This document shows positions 16,057-25,264 of a stretch of 64,000 nt of DNA, one piece after another. The stretch is taken from positions 1-64,000 of the forward strand of contig JAJEBE010000050.1 in NCBI GenBank assembly GCA_022822545.1, written 5' to 3'. Positions within the stretch are counted from its first letter, which is position 1; each line of letters begins with the position of its first letter. The notes beneath the pieces were generated by a model that saw nothing but the letters and a program-made list of their open reading frames with translations, searched no databases and was not told where the DNA came from. The position numbers and the translations under genes were made by a program. This DNA is from Anaerolineae bacterium (lineage in GTDB: Bacteria; Chloroflexota; Anaerolineae; Aggregatilineales; Phototrophicaceae).

Positions 16057-18741
16057 TTAGCTGACGTCGCCTGCCACCGGATAATGTTGCCGTAGAAACT
16101 GCGCGAGCAGCCGGTGTTCGGGTTGCTTGAGCGCCGGGTCTTCTTCGTAGAGCGTCAGCGCTTCCTGCTGCGCGATGGCTGCCAGATCGGCAAAAGCCGG
16201 GTCCAGCAAGTCCAGCTTCAAGCGCCCGCTCTGCCGTGTGCCGATCAATTCGCCGGCACCGCGCAATTGCCAGTCCCGGTCAGCCAGGACGAAGCCATCG
16301 TTGGTTTCTTCCATAGCGGAAAGCCGTTGCTCCGCGATGGACAAGTCGCTTGCGCTGAGGTCGCCGGCTTGGACGGCGCGGATGCGGTCAATGCTGATCT
16401 CGGTCGAGCTATCCGGAATCAGAAAGCAATAAGACTGATGATCGGCCCGGCCGACCCGTCCGCGGAACTGATGCAAAGATGCCAAGCCGAAGCGATTGGC
16501 GCCGTCAATCACGATGACGCTGGCATTTGGCGCATCAACGCCGACTTCGGCCACCGATGTGGTCACCATGACATCGTATTTCCCGGCGGCGAAATCGGAC
16601 ATTAACTCATCCTTTTCGGCGGGGCTCATCCTTCCATGCAAGAGGCAAACACGGAAACGGTAGAAGACCTGGGTTAGCTGCTCGTAAGCGTCTACAGCTG
16701 CAGCGGTCTCCACCGATTCGGACTTTTCCACCAGTGGATGTATATAGAAAGCTTGTCGACCCTGTTGAAGTTGCTCGACGACAAATCCATTGAGGCGCTC
16801 GCGAGCCGCGGGATCAATCACCCAAGTCTTGATTTCTTTGCGGCCGGCAGGTTTTTCGTCGATGATTGTCAGATCCAGGTCAGCGAAATACGTGAGCGCC
16901 AAGGTCCGCGGGAATGGCGTCGCCGACATCACCAGCAGATGCGGATTCCCGCCTTTGCCGCGCAGGCGCGACCGTTGCTCGACGCCGAAGCGCTGTTGCT
17001 CATCGATGACGGCCACGGCCAGATCCTCAAAGTCGACGCCCGCCTGAATCAAAGCGTGCGTGCCAACTACGATATCGATAGAGCCGTCAGCGATGCCGTG
17101 GTAGATCGTGTCCCGCTCGGCGGCGCTTAATGCGCTGGTCAACAATGCCACATTCGGTTTGTTTTCGCCGGACATTCGCTCGAAGGTATCGCAGACAGCG
17201 CGGTAATGTTGCTCCGCCAGGATGCCGGTCGGCGCCATCAAGGCCGACTGCTTGCTGTTGGCGAAGGCGATGGCGAGCGGTATCAATGCCACCGCGGTCT
17301 TGCCAGACCCGACATCGCCTTGCAGCAGCCGATTCATCGGCAGCGAACTGGCTAGGTCTTGCTTCAAGTCGTTCACCGCGCGCATCTGGGCATCAGTCAG
17401 GTCAAAGGGGAAGACATCTTCAATGAACTTTTTGACAAAGTCCTCATCGACATTGAGTTGCGGTCCTGGAACGGACTGCCAGGCGCGACGCTTGCCTAGG
17501 AGCGCCAGATGCAGCATCAACAGGTGATCAAAGGCCAAGCGCCGCTTGGCATGACACATGTGGTCGATGCCGTCCGGGAAGTGCGCCTGCTTGATCGCCC
17601 AGCCCAGGTCCGCCAGGTCGTTGCGGTCCAGCACAGGCAGAGGAATGGGATCGGGGATTTTCCTTTCCCAGGCGTCGGTCACAGCTTTCATCGTCCGGCG
17701 AAAATGACGAGGGCGCAGGCCCTGGGTCATGCGATACACCGGTACGATACCGACATTGCGCAGATTCTCCAGATCAAGCTCTTCCCATTCAGGGTTTGCC
17801 ATCTGCGCCATATCGCGGAAATAACGCACCTTCCCGCGCAATAGCAACTGCATGCCTCGTCTCAGCTTGGCAGACAAGAAAGGCTGGCTGAAGAATCGAA
17901 TTGATATAGTCGCGGTCGTGTCAGACGCTTCCACGACAATATCTTTTCTGCCAGCGTGGCCGGCGAGGGTGCTGACGCGAGTGACTGTGGCGATAACATT
18001 GGCCATTTGACCGGCCTTCAGGTCTCGTATCGCGACTAGCTCCGTGAAATCGACATAATCTCGCGGCAAGCTATAGAGCAAATCGCGGATCGTGAGCAAG
18101 TTCAGTTGTTCCAGCAATTCGCCATATACCTTGCCGATTCCTTTGACATCTGTAGTCAGCGAATCCATTTCATCCAGGACCGCCAGTTGCGCGTCGAGGT
18201 TCTGTTCGTCGCGGGGCTGCCGCGGCGGACGGTCCAGCCTTGGCATCGGCGCAATATCCAAACGGGCTTGACTGGGTCCCCTAGTGAAATCTTCGTCATA
18301 AGAGGCGCTGTCATAGGCATGGAATCGGTTTTGGCCGCCGCCTCTTGATTGACGCGCGGGCCGCCGATCGACGTGATCGCGCCGATGCCCGCCGGAGCTA
18401 CGACGTGGCGGTGAATCGGACCGTGTCTGCATCTTGGATTTCCATTCCGCCAGCCGATTCTGATATTCGGGCGGCGCCTTCTGCCGATCAACTACCCGGT
18501 CCAGCAGATAGTTAATTTTCTCAAGTCGCGCCTCTTCGGTATCAATCTTGTCATACTCAGCGAGGCTATCGACGATTTCGTCGATGAGAATCTGATGGCG
18601 CGGACGGCGAGCCTGTTCACGGGCCTGCTGTTCCCAGGTTGCGGCGTAGGCGCTCAAGCCGCCGACCACGGCGGTATTCTTCGCCCTTTGATCTCGTTCG
18701 AGTTTCAGGATTTTTATCAGCATTTCCAAAGCTGACGGCAT
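16057..18741 (-). CDS. recG: ATP-dependent DNA helicase RecG with a long N-terminal extension
   Basis: RecG remodels stalled replication forks and Holliday junctions. This 894-residue version is about 200 longer than usual. Residues 1-105 are helical and 106-180 are a low-complexity Arg/Ser/Gly-rich stretch. The OB/wedge domain covers about 195-330. The helicase core has Walker A GDVGSGKT (475-482) and the DExH-type motif DEQQ (580-583), where most RecG have DEQH. Motifs TPFPRTLAL, VATSVAEVGVDAPN-like and QFRGRVGR follow. It starts 3 bp after the preceding degV gene and is the last member of the rpe-fakA-degV-degV-recG operon. An internal Met at residue 7 is an alternative start. Confidence 0.95.
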   Translation of the reverse strand: MPSALEMLIKILKLERDQRAKNTAVVGGLSAYAATWEQQAREQARRPRHQILIDEIVDSLAEYDKIDTEEARLEKINYLLDRVVDRQKAPPEYQNRLAEWKSKMQTRSDSPPRRSSGGHRRDHVDRRPARQSRGGGQNRFHAYDSASYDEDFTRGPSQARLDIAPMPRLDRPPRQPRDEQNLDAQLAVLDEMDSLTTDVKGIGKVYGELLEQLNLLTIRDLLYSLPRDYVDFTELVAIRDLKAGQMANVIATVTRVSTLAGHAGRKDIVVEASDTTATISIRFFSQPFLSAKLRRGMQLLLRGKVRYFRDMAQMANPEWEELDLENLRNVGIVPVYRMTQGLRPRHFRRTMKAVTDAWERKIPDPIPLPVLDRNDLADLGWAIKQAHFPDGIDHMCHAKRRLAFDHLLMLHLALLGKRRAWQSVPGPQLNVDEDFVKKFIEDVFPFDLTDAQMRAVNDLKQDLASSLPMNRLLQGDVGSGKTAVALIPLAIAFANSKQSALMAPTGILAEQHYRAVCDTFERMSGENKPNVALLTSALSAAERDTIYHGIADGSIDIVVGTHALIQAGVDFEDLAVAVIDEQQRFGVEQRSRLRGKGGNPHLLVMSATPFPRTLALTYFADLDLTIIDEKPAGRKEIKTWVIDPAARERLNGFVVEQLQQGRQAFYIHPLVEKSESVETAAAVDAYEQLTQVFYRFRVCLLHGRMSPAEKDELMSDFAAGKYDVMVTTSVAEVGVDAPNASVIVIDGANRFGLASLHQFRGRVGRADHQSYCFLIPDSSTEISIDRIRAVQAGDLSASDLSIAEQRLSAMEETNDGFVLADRDWQLRGAGELIGTRQSGRLKLDLLDPAFADLAAIAQQEALTLYEEDPALKQPEHRLLAQFLRQHYPVAGDVS

Positions 18742-18744
18742 GGA

Positions 18745-19602
18745 TTATTGCCTCCAGTTGCGGTTCAGGGTTGCCACGCCGATGGAACCGGGTCCGATAT
18801 GCGTGCCGATTGTCGGCGTTGTTTCGATAACCAGTGTATCAGATGGCGCGATATCTTGTATGGACGTCAAGAATTTTTCCGCGCCAACGCGATTGGCGAC
18901 ATGCAGAACCGCGAGCCGGTCGAGCGGCGTTTGCTCGTGGATCAAGTCCCGCAATCGCTGCTCGGCGCGCTTCCAGGTGCGCAGCCGCCCGATGGATGAC
19001 ACTTCGCCCGAATCCACGGCGATTATCGGTTTGATTCTTAACATGCTGCCCAGGCTGGCGGCAAGGGTATTGACGCGTCCGCTGCGGCGCAGATACTCCA
19101 TCGAATCGATGATGGCGTATACTTTGATGTGGCGGCAGACGCGCTCGATCGCGGCCAGGATCGAATCGCGGTCGGCGCCTTTTTGCGCCAACTCCGCCGC
19201 CACCCAGACCTGCATGCCCATCCCAAATGTCAACTGACGGCTATCCACCAGCGTGATCCGGTCTCTGTCGACCGCTTCCGCGCCGAGGCGCATCGCGTTG
19301 AGCGTTGCGCTCAGAGTTTCGGCCACATGAATCGAAATGATCTCGTCCGCGCCCGCCGCGAGTATTCCACGATAAAACGAGGCGGCATCGCCCGGGGAAG
19401 GGGCGGCGGTCGTCGGTTGGGATTCCATTTTGGGCAGTTTGCGGTAGAAGCGCGCGCGGTCCAATTGCTGGCCGTCATCGGCGATGCTCTCTCCGCCGAT
19501 GTTGACATAGGTCGGGATTATGTGGACATCAAGCGCGTCTCTCAACTCGGCCGGCAAGTCACAGACGCTGTCCGCGGCGATTCGAAGCGATCTAGAAGTC
19601 AT
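18745..19602 (-). CDS. DegV-family fatty-acid-binding protein (second copy)
   Basis: This 285-residue cytoplasmic protein should bind a fatty acid and present it to the kinase FakA, as FakB proteins do. The N-terminus RIAADSVCDLPAEL matches the DegV pattern (usual D-S in D-x-S). Later motifs are TTAAPSPGDAASFYRGIL, the acyl-binding ISIHVAETLSATLNAMRLGA, and DSRQLTFGMGMQV. The open frame runs further upstream to 19896, but that part only overlaps the other degV gene in another frame. The ATG at 19602 starts the homologous region and overlaps the upstream gene's end by 11 bp, implying translational coupling. Its specificity probably differs from the first copy. Confidence 0.9.
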   Translation of the reverse strand: MTSRSLRIAADSVCDLPAELRDALDVHIIPTYVNIGGESIADDGQQLDRARFYRKLPKMESQPTTAAPSPGDAASFYRGILAAGADEIISIHVAETLSATLNAMRLGAEAVDRDRITLVDSRQLTFGMGMQVWVAAELAQKGADRDSILAAIERVCRHIKVYAIIDSMEYLRRSGRVNTLAASLGSMLRIKPIIAVDSGEVSSIGRLRTWKRAEQRLRDLIHEQTPLDRLAVLHVANRVGAEKFLTSIQDIAPSDTLVIETTPTIGTHIGPGSIGVATLNRNWRQ

Positions 19603-20467
19603 CGTCCAAAATGTCGCCCTCTTTCTCGAGGACGGCAACACCGGTAGCCGCGATGCCGAGATAAGCAGCCATCGTCGCGCTGTACATGGTGAAGGGAAAA
19701 TGTTGGCCTGGGAATTCCATAGCCAGGCGATCTTGCATGATCCGCGTTTCCTCGCTGATATGTTTTCTATCCTGTAATATGACGGCGTCCTCCAGCTCAG
19801 TGAATTCCACCAGAAATTCGACCAGCCGCTCGATGGCCTCGCTGCGCGTGAGCACTTTTTCGATGACGATGATCTGGCCGTCTTCGAGACTGACAAAAGG
19901 TTTGATCTCGAGGCGCCGGCTTAATATCGCGTGTGATGCTTTGATAAGACCGTTGGCGCGCAAGAAGTTCAAATCCTCAATGCAATACACAGAATAGATC
20001 CTATTGACGGCTTGGCGCACGGTCTGAACGATATCCTCAGTCGTCTTTTTTTCCTGTGCTGCCCGCGCCGCCACCCGGATGAGCATGCCCTGACCGGCGC
20101 AGAGGCTCTGCGAATCCACCACGGCGATTTCACAGTTTCCGTTTACCTGCTGCGCCGCCAGGCGGCCGTTCTGCCAACTCTCTGAGAGCTCGCGCGAGGG
20201 ATGGATGGAGATCACGGCATCGGCGAAGTGCGAGAGACGCGCGAAGAGTTCGGCATAATCGTTTTCCGATGGGGGTATGATCTTTGGCGGAGCGTCCAGC
20301 CGCGACATCAACTTGAAGGCTTCTTCCGTGTTCAAGTCGATGTCTTCCTGGTAACGTTTCCCGGCAATCTCGATGGTGTTGGGGATAATGGTCACGGGGA
20401 AATGCCGCACCAACCGCGGATTGGAAAAGCGCGCGCCACTATCAGTTACGATCTGGATTCTCGGCAT
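19592..20467 (-). CDS. DegV-family fatty-acid-binding protein (first copy)
   Basis: The 291-residue product has the DegV fold, which buries one fatty acid for phosphorylation by FakA. Conserved segments are IQIVTDSGARF (4-14), IIPPSENDYAELF, the ISIHPSRELSESWQNGRLAA lipid-binding stretch, and VDSQSLCAGQGM. The start codon overlaps the fakA stop (TAATG), so the genes are translationally coupled. It shares only the family pattern with the next gene, so the pair probably bind different acyl chains (for example saturated and unsaturated), as in organisms with several FakB proteins. The role is inferred from the neighbouring kinase gene. Confidence 0.92.
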   Translation of the reverse strand: MPRIQIVTDSGARFSNPRLVRHFPVTIIPNTIEIAGKRYQEDIDLNTEEAFKLMSRLDAPPKIIPPSENDYAELFARLSHFADAVISIHPSRELSESWQNGRLAAQQVNGNCEIAVVDSQSLCAGQGMLIRVAARAAQEKKTTEDIVQTVRQAVNRIYSVYCIEDLNFLRANGLIKASHAILSRRLEIKPFVSLEDGQIIVIEKVLTRSEAIERLVEFLVEFTELEDAVILQDRKHISEETRIMQDRLAMEFPGQHFPFTMYSATMAAYLGIAATGVAVLEKEGDILDDDF

Positions 20468-22086
20468 TATTCGACGCTTACCAAGAGCGGGTACAAAGAT
20501 TGGCCACCGTACACTGCTTCAAATTCTATTCCCTCAATTGTCAATAATAAACTCTCAATGAGATTGTTTGCGGCCGAGGTCGTGAATCCGGCGCCGCAAT
20601 ACAGTGTCGCAAGTTCTTTGTCCTTGATGCCAATGAAGGCGAGAGCCTTGCTCAGCGAGCTTTCTATGTTCGTCTCGGCCGCCCCTATAACGCCATCGAT
20701 TATAGCAATGAAGTCCCGTTCATGAATGTCCAGGCCGTTGATCCTGGCCGCGCGAGTGGCCCTTGTGATCTGAATCGTATTGACTGCGGCGCTGGCTGCT
20801 TCCATCGCCGCGACCATCGCATCGTATTCGATGTTCTTGTCAGTCGCGTCTCCATAGGCGACCATCGCGCTTATGCCTTGGGGCATGCTTGTGGTTGGAA
20901 CAATGCGCACGCGTTTGGCGGTCTGCAAACTGGCCGCTTGCTCAGCCGCTTGCGCGACATCTTTGTGGTTGGGCAAGATAATGACGCTCTGCGCCGGATT
21001 CCGCTCGATTGCGCCCAGGAAATCTTCCGTTGACGGGTTCTTGCCCGCGCCGCCTGCAATGGTCAAAGCGCAATTCAAATCACGAAAGATGGCTTGCATG
21101 CCATCGCCATCGGCCACCGCAATGACCGAAACGGCTGGCGCGCCCGCACCAGGCGCCTGCTGCTCTTTACTTTTGGCGAAGTCCATCGCCTGGAGTTGCA
21201 TATTCTCGATCACCACGTCTGTCAAAGCCGCCCCGGTCTTCACAGCGTAGTCCAGCGCCGGGGCGGGATTATCGGCGTGAAGATGAACTTTGACAGCCGA
21301 TGGGTCACCGACTACGATCACCGACCAGCCCAGCTGCTCCATTTCTCGGCGCGCAGCATCGACATCAAGCAACTCGCCCAGCATCAGAAACTGAACATCG
21401 TACCCGTATGCTTCGACGGATGGGGACAGCGGAGCCGGATGCTCAACATGGCTGATGGAGGGCACTTGAAGTTGGGTTCCGTCTTGGCGCTGTCTCTGCC
21501 GCATGCCCTGCAGAAAACAGAGCAATCCCATGCCGCCGGCATCGACGACGCCGGCTTCTTTTAATAACGGCAGCAGATTCGGCGTGTTGTTCAGCGATGC
21601 CTCCGCGGCGTCAACGAGGGAAGCGAGGTTTTCAGCGAGCGGGGCTTCTGCGGACAAGGCGTCGAGCGATTCTCTCGCCACCGTCAGGATCGTGCCTTCG
21701 ACAGGTTGCGAAACGGCGGCGTAAGCGCGCTCCACCGCCGAGCGACAAGCCTCGATGAACAGCGGGACGCTTAGAAGGGGCGCTTGCCCAAGGCCATCGG
21801 CGAAGCCGGTAAGCAACTGCGACATGATCGTCCCGCTATTGCCGCGCGCTCCCATCAGAGCGCCATAGGCGAACCGCTCCGCCACGACGCAAACCGCCTC
21901 TTCATCACTCTTCGCGATCTCTTGCCAGGCGCGCTGCAAAGTATGGTAGAGATTGATTCCCGTATCGCCGTCGGGCACGGGAAAGACATTTAGCTGGTTG
22001 ATCAGAGCGATGTTGTCCGACACCTGTTCGACGCCGGCGCCAAACATCGCCTTGAGAATTCTGCCATCAATGCCGGTATTCGTCAT
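20467..22086 (-). CDS. fakA: DAK2-domain fatty acid kinase FakA
   Basis: FakA phosphorylates fatty acids bound to DegV/FakB proteins with ATP, giving acyl phosphate for phospholipid synthesis. The 539-residue length fits. An N-terminal DAK2 kinase domain (about 1-200) carries NVFPVPDGDTGINLYHT (33-49), whose Asp residues bind Mg-ATP, plus GARGNSGTIMSQLL. A middle linker domain and a C-terminal DegV-like domain (about 310-539, with the SVIILPNHKDVAQAA segment) follow. Rpe lies 9 bp upstream, and two degV genes follow with overlapping codons. The gene order makes the acid kinase role much more likely than dihydroxyacetone kinase. Confidence 0.93.
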   Translation of the reverse strand: MTNTGIDGRILKAMFGAGVEQVSDNIALINQLNVFPVPDGDTGINLYHTLQRAWQEIAKSDEEAVCVVAERFAYGALMGARGNSGTIMSQLLTGFADGLGQAPLLSVPLFIEACRSAVERAYAAVSQPVEGTILTVARESLDALSAEAPLAENLASLVDAAEASLNNTPNLLPLLKEAGVVDAGGMGLLCFLQGMRQRQRQDGTQLQVPSISHVEHPAPLSPSVEAYGYDVQFLMLGELLDVDAARREMEQLGWSVIVVGDPSAVKVHLHADNPAPALDYAVKTGAALTDVVIENMQLQAMDFAKSKEQQAPGAGAPAVSVIAVADGDGMQAIFRDLNCALTIAGGAGKNPSTEDFLGAIERNPAQSVIILPNHKDVAQAAEQAASLQTAKRVRIVPTTSMPQGISAMVAYGDATDKNIEYDAMVAAMEAASAAVNTIQITRATRAARINGLDIHERDFIAIIDGVIGAAETNIESSLSKALAFIGIKDKELATLYCGAGFTTSAANNLIESLLLTIEGIEFEAVYGGQSLYPLLVSVE

Positions 22087-22095
22087 TGGATCCAG

Positions 22096-22773
22096 TCAAC
22101 ATGAAGCGGGGAGGGCGGCGCGCAGTTCGTCAATGCCGGCCGCGATGCCGCGCTCGTGCTCGAATACGCAGGTGCCGGCAATCGCCACATTTGCGCCGGC
22201 CTCGAAGGCTTCGCCAATTGTCGCCGGGTTTATGCCGCCGTCCACCTCGATATCTACCTCCGCGGAGAGCGCATCCGCCAAATTGCGCAGGCGTTTTATC
22301 TTCGCCAACATGCCGGCGATGAAGCGCTGGCCGCCGAAGCCGGGATTGACTGTCATGACATTGATGACTTGGACCATGTCCAGAATTTCAGCGATGGACG
22401 ACGGCGGTGTATGTGGATTCAGCGCGACGCCCGCGCGGCAGCCGACTTCGTTGACCTGACCGAGGACGCGGTGCAAATGCTGGCAGGCTTCTACATGCAC
22501 CGTGATGATATCGGCGCCGCTATCGGCGAAACGCCTGAGGAAGCGCTCCGGTTCCACGATCATCAAATGCACATCCAGCGGGATCGTGGCCACCTTCGCC
22601 ACTGCTTCCACCACCAGCGGACCCATCGTGATGTTTGGCACAAAGCGCCCGTCCATGACGTCTATGTGGATGAGATCCGCGCCGCCGGCTTGGGCTTCCG
22701 AGATTTGCTCGCCAAGACGGCGGAAATCGGCCGCCAATATTGATGGCGCGATCTTTATCCTTGAATTGCGCAT
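22096..22773 (-). CDS. rpe: Ribulose-phosphate 3-epimerase
   Basis: Rpe interconverts ribulose 5-phosphate and xylulose 5-phosphate in the pentose phosphate pathway. The 225-residue TIM barrel shows the standard motifs: IAPSILAADF (8-17), HIDVMDGRFVPNITMG, LDVHLMI, VMTVNPGFGGQ and the phosphate-binding EVDGGINPATI. Catalytic Asp residues sit in VMDG and VDGG. The ATG is preceded by GAGCGG. It is the first gene of a five-gene operon and a promoter candidate lies about 35 bp upstream. Confidence 0.96.
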   Translation of the reverse strand: MRNSRIKIAPSILAADFRRLGEQISEAQAGGADLIHIDVMDGRFVPNITMGPLVVEAVAKVATIPLDVHLMIVEPERFLRRFADSGADIITVHVEACQHLHRVLGQVNEVGCRAGVALNPHTPPSSIAEILDMVQVINVMTVNPGFGGQRFIAGMLAKIKRLRNLADALSAEVDIEVDGGINPATIGEAFEAGANVAIAGTCVFEHERGIAAGIDELRAALPASC

Positions 22774-22809
22774 ATTGCCGCTCGATGGTCTGCGTCGTCC
22801 GCAATCATG

Positions 22810-22838
22810 ATCTTACTGCTTTACGAGCGCAACCGCAA
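22810..22838 (-). promoter_or_regulatory. Putative promoter of the rpe-fakA-degV-degV-recG operon
   Basis: On the minus strand TTGCGG (22833-22838) and TAAGAT (22810-22815) are separated by 17 bp. The predicted transcript starts about 30 nt before the rpe ATG. Confidence 0.5.
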
Positions 22839-22889
22839 TACATTGTCACAGCCTCGCAAGCGCGGGAACGAACCTTCGCTCAGCACTTA

Positions 22890-23933
22890 TCAGGCGATCT
22901 GATTCCGGCTCAATACCGCTGTTTTCAGTTGGCCGCAGCCGGCGTCGATGTCGATCCCGCGGCGGACGCGCACGGTCGTGCCGACGCCATATTGCCGCAG
23001 GATCGCGGTGAAGCGGTCAAGATTCGCCGTTGGGGCTGGCGCGCCGGCATAACCGCCCGTGGGGTTCAGCGGGATGATATTGACGTGGCAAAGCAAGCCG
23101 GCGAGCAGATGCCCCAGGCCCCGCGCTTCCTCCTCGGTATCGTTTTCGCCGGCGATGGCCGCCCACTCGAATGTGATCCGCCGATTTGTTCGCTTGACAT
23201 AGTATCGGCAAGCAGCGAGGAGTTCGTCGATATTCCAGCGGCGATTGACCGGCATCAAGGCACTGCGCTCGGCATCGTCGGACTTGTGCAGGCTGACGGC
23301 CAAATTGACTTGCAAGCCCTCATCGGCGAAGCGGCGGATCTGCGGCGCCAATCCGACTGTGCTGATGGTGATGTGGCGCGCGCCGATGCCCAGCCGATCC
23401 ATCAGCCGGCGGACGGCTTCGAGAGACTGGGCGTAGTTGTGGAAAGGTTCGCCCATACCCATGAAGACCACATTGCTCAGGCGCTCGCCGCGCGCCGCTA
23501 AATCTTGCCCGAATATCATCGCCTGCTCGAATATCTCAGCCGCGTCGAGTTGACGTCCGAAGCCCATTTGCCCGGTCGCGCAGAAGACACATCCCATCGC
23601 GCAGCCGGCCTGGGACGAAATGCAGGCGGTCTTTCGTTTGTCGTCGTAAGGCATCAAGACCGACTCGATCAACTGGCCATCCTTGAGGCGGTACAAGCGC
23701 TTCTCCGTGCCGTCGCGGCTGGCTTGTCGCGCGGCCAACTCAAGGCTGCCCAAGCTGGCGGCCTCGCTGAGTCTCTTGATTGTTGACTGCGGCAAGTTGC
23801 TCATCGCGTCAAACTTGTCCACCCGCTTGTCGTAGATCCAGTCCCAGATTTGCCGCGCGCGGAAGCGCTTCTCGCCCAGGCCGCTGACGAGCTCAACCAA
23901 GTCATCAAAGCTCAATTCGTAAAGGTTGATCAT
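22890..23933 (-). CDS. rlmN: Dual-specificity 23S rRNA (A2503)/tRNA (A37) C2-methyltransferase
   Basis: RlmN is a radical SAM enzyme that methylates C2 of A2503 in 23S rRNA and A37 in some tRNAs. The 347-residue protein has the iron-sulfur motif CAMGCVFC (Cys111, 115, 118) and the GMGEPFHNY SAM-contact segment. The C-terminal RRGIDIDAGCGQL carries Cys333, the likely methyl-carrying catalytic cysteine. Length and motif spacing match RlmN rather than Cfr. It precedes a CPBP protease gene's product on the same strand by 27 bp, with that gene upstream. Confidence 0.95.
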   Translation of the reverse strand: MINLYELSFDDLVELVSGLGEKRFRARQIWDWIYDKRVDKFDAMSNLPQSTIKRLSEAASLGSLELAARQASRDGTEKRLYRLKDGQLIESVLMPYDDKRKTACISSQAGCAMGCVFCATGQMGFGRQLDAAEIFEQAMIFGQDLAARGERLSNVVFMGMGEPFHNYAQSLEAVRRLMDRLGIGARHITISTVGLAPQIRRFADEGLQVNLAVSLHKSDDAERSALMPVNRRWNIDELLAACRYYVKRTNRRITFEWAAIAGENDTEEEARGLGHLLAGLLCHVNIIPLNPTGGYAGAPAPTANLDRFTAILRQYGVGTTVRVRRGIDIDAGCGQLKTAVLSRNQIA

Positions 23934-23960
23934 CCGCCTGTGGCCTCCGTGACGATTGCT

Positions 23961-24827
23961 TTACATTGCCAGACGATGAATCAAAAAAGGCAGCAGGTTG
24001 TAAGCCGCATGGCAAATGATTGAGGCGCTGACGCCTCGGCGATGCTTCAGCCAGCCGAAGCCCAGCGAAACCAGGAAAAGGATCAGCATGGCCGGTGTGA
24101 ACAGGTACTGCGAATGCAGCAGCACAAAAAAGAGGGACGAGATGACGATGCCGAAGACCGGCTGCAGCGCGCCGCGGACAAGGATCTCCTCGCCTGCGGC
24201 GGACGCCAGCGCCAGCAAAATGCCGGCGGGCAAGAATGCGTTGACTGCCTCGAACATCTGGCGGGCAGCCAGAGTCTGCATATCGAAAACAGTTGCTGAT
24301 GCGGATCTTGCCCAAAGCGCCACGCCCGCTTGCGCCAGGGCAAAAAGTGCAATCGCGAGCGCCAATCCCTCCAGCCAGTCGCGCCAATTGGGGGCAGTAA
24401 GACTCAGCCGTTCAATGGCGGCGGGCAGGCTCCGGCGAGTCAGCCAGCCCACACCGAAAAGCGCTAGCGCCAAATAAACGATGAAACTTGTCGAGAGCCG
24501 CAGAGCCCCCGCCAGCGGGTCAACGGCGAAAAAGCCGATTCCGCTTGCGGCGCTGCTCCGCGTCAGTTGCGTAATGACCAGCGCGGCATACAGGATCATC
24601 AGCAGCGCGGCACTGCGGTGAACCAGGTTGTCGGGCTCGAATTTCGCGCAATTCTTTAGATCAAGACGGCGGCAGAGCGCGCCAATGAAGCGCCAAATTT
24701 GCTCAACACTTGAGCGAGGCGTCCTCGACAGAGCCGGCGACATCAACCCGTCGCGGCGCCGCTGTTCGAGGTTCGCCGCAATCACAAACAGACAGATGCC
24801 GGCGAAGCCAGCAATTTCCAGCGTCAT
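23961..24827 (-). CDS. CPBP-family intramembrane metalloprotease
   Basis: This 288-residue protein has about seven membrane helices and the CPBP (Abi/Rce1-like) active-site motifs: EEILVRG with Glu213, Glu214 and Arg218; a FVLLH segment with His238; and SIICHAAYN with His273. All expected catalytic residues are therefore present. Such proteases trim prenylated or signal-type peptides in the membrane; the substrate here is unknown. The gene lies just upstream of rlmN, probably on one transcript. It contrasts with the second CPBP-like protein at 38123, which has lost these residues. Confidence 0.88.
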   Translation of the reverse strand: MTLEIAGFAGICLFVIAANLEQRRRDGLMSPALSRTPRSSVEQIWRFIGALCRRLDLKNCAKFEPDNLVHRSAALLMILYAALVITQLTRSSAASGIGFFAVDPLAGALRLSTSFIVYLALALFGVGWLTRRSLPAAIERLSLTAPNWRDWLEGLALAIALFALAQAGVALWARSASATVFDMQTLAARQMFEAVNAFLPAGILLALASAAGEEILVRGALQPVFGIVISSLFFVLLHSQYLFTPAMLILFLVSLGFGWLKHRRGVSASIICHAAYNLLPFLIHRLAM

Positions 24828-24912
24828 CGCTTTTACTTTCTCGCCTTTGCCACTGCAGTATAGTCAAGGAGGCGGCGGGACTCAACAGGCGCGGCCGGCG
24901 CGGAACGCGAAG

Positions 24913-24941
24913 TTGACAGGAACTTGCCGCTATGCTAGCAT
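24913..24941 (+). promoter_or_regulatory. Strong sigma70-type promoter of the tRNA-Ser pair
   Basis: A perfect TTGACA (24913-24918) is followed after 17 bp by TAGCAT (24936-24941), with a TG one base before it (extended -10). It lies about 28 bp before the first tRNA, as expected for stable RNA genes. Confidence 0.75.
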
Positions 24942-24969
24942 GGCCGTTGCCACGTCACGGCTAAACGTT

Positions 24970-25056
24970 GGAGAGGTGGCCGAGTGGTTTAAGGCGATGG
25001 TCTTGAAAACCATTGTACGGTCTTCCGTACCGCAGGTTCGAATCCTGTCCTCTCCG
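24970..25056 (+). tRNA. tRNA-Ser (anticodon TGA)
   Basis: The 87-nt class II tRNA folds with acceptor arms GGAGAGG/CCTCTCC and anticodon stem ATGGT/ACCAT around loop CTTGAAA, giving anticodon TGA. The long variable arm GTACGG-TCTT-CCGTAC identifies serine, and the T arm contains GGTTCGAATCC. The 3' CCA is not encoded. Confidence 0.97.
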
Positions 25057-25091
25057 CCTTAAACCTGTTTATAATAGAATAAACGATTATG

Positions 25092-25179
25092 GGAGAGGTG
25101 CCAGAGTGGTTGATTGGGGCCGCCTGCTAAGCGGTTGTACCTGTTAAGGGTACCGCAGGTTCGAATCCTGTCCTCTCCG
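25092..25179 (+). tRNA. tRNA-Ser (anticodon GCT)
   Basis: The 88-nt class II tRNA lies 35 bp after the first serine tRNA. Acceptor arms are GGAGAGG/CCTCTCC, and the anticodon loop CTGCTAA between CCGC and GCGG gives anticodon GCT. A long variable arm and a T arm identical to its neighbour are present, and CCA is not encoded. Confidence 0.97.
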
Positions 25180-25264
25180 CCTTGTAATCCGCTCGCCGTC
25201 CTTAGTAGCTTTGGCCGCTCCGGTCGCTGCATGTTCGCCGGATAGAAACAGAAAAAGGTACTGG

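Noticed and set aside
19603..19896. Longer N-terminus for the second DegV protein
   Set aside because: The extra 98 residues lie in another frame of the first degV gene and are Ser/Arg/Trp-rich without similarity; homology starts at the ATG at 19602.
24970..25179. tRNA pair as an integration site for a mobile element
   Set aside because: No integrase gene and no direct repeat of the tRNA 3' end is found downstream; the similar ends are explained by two serine isoacceptors.
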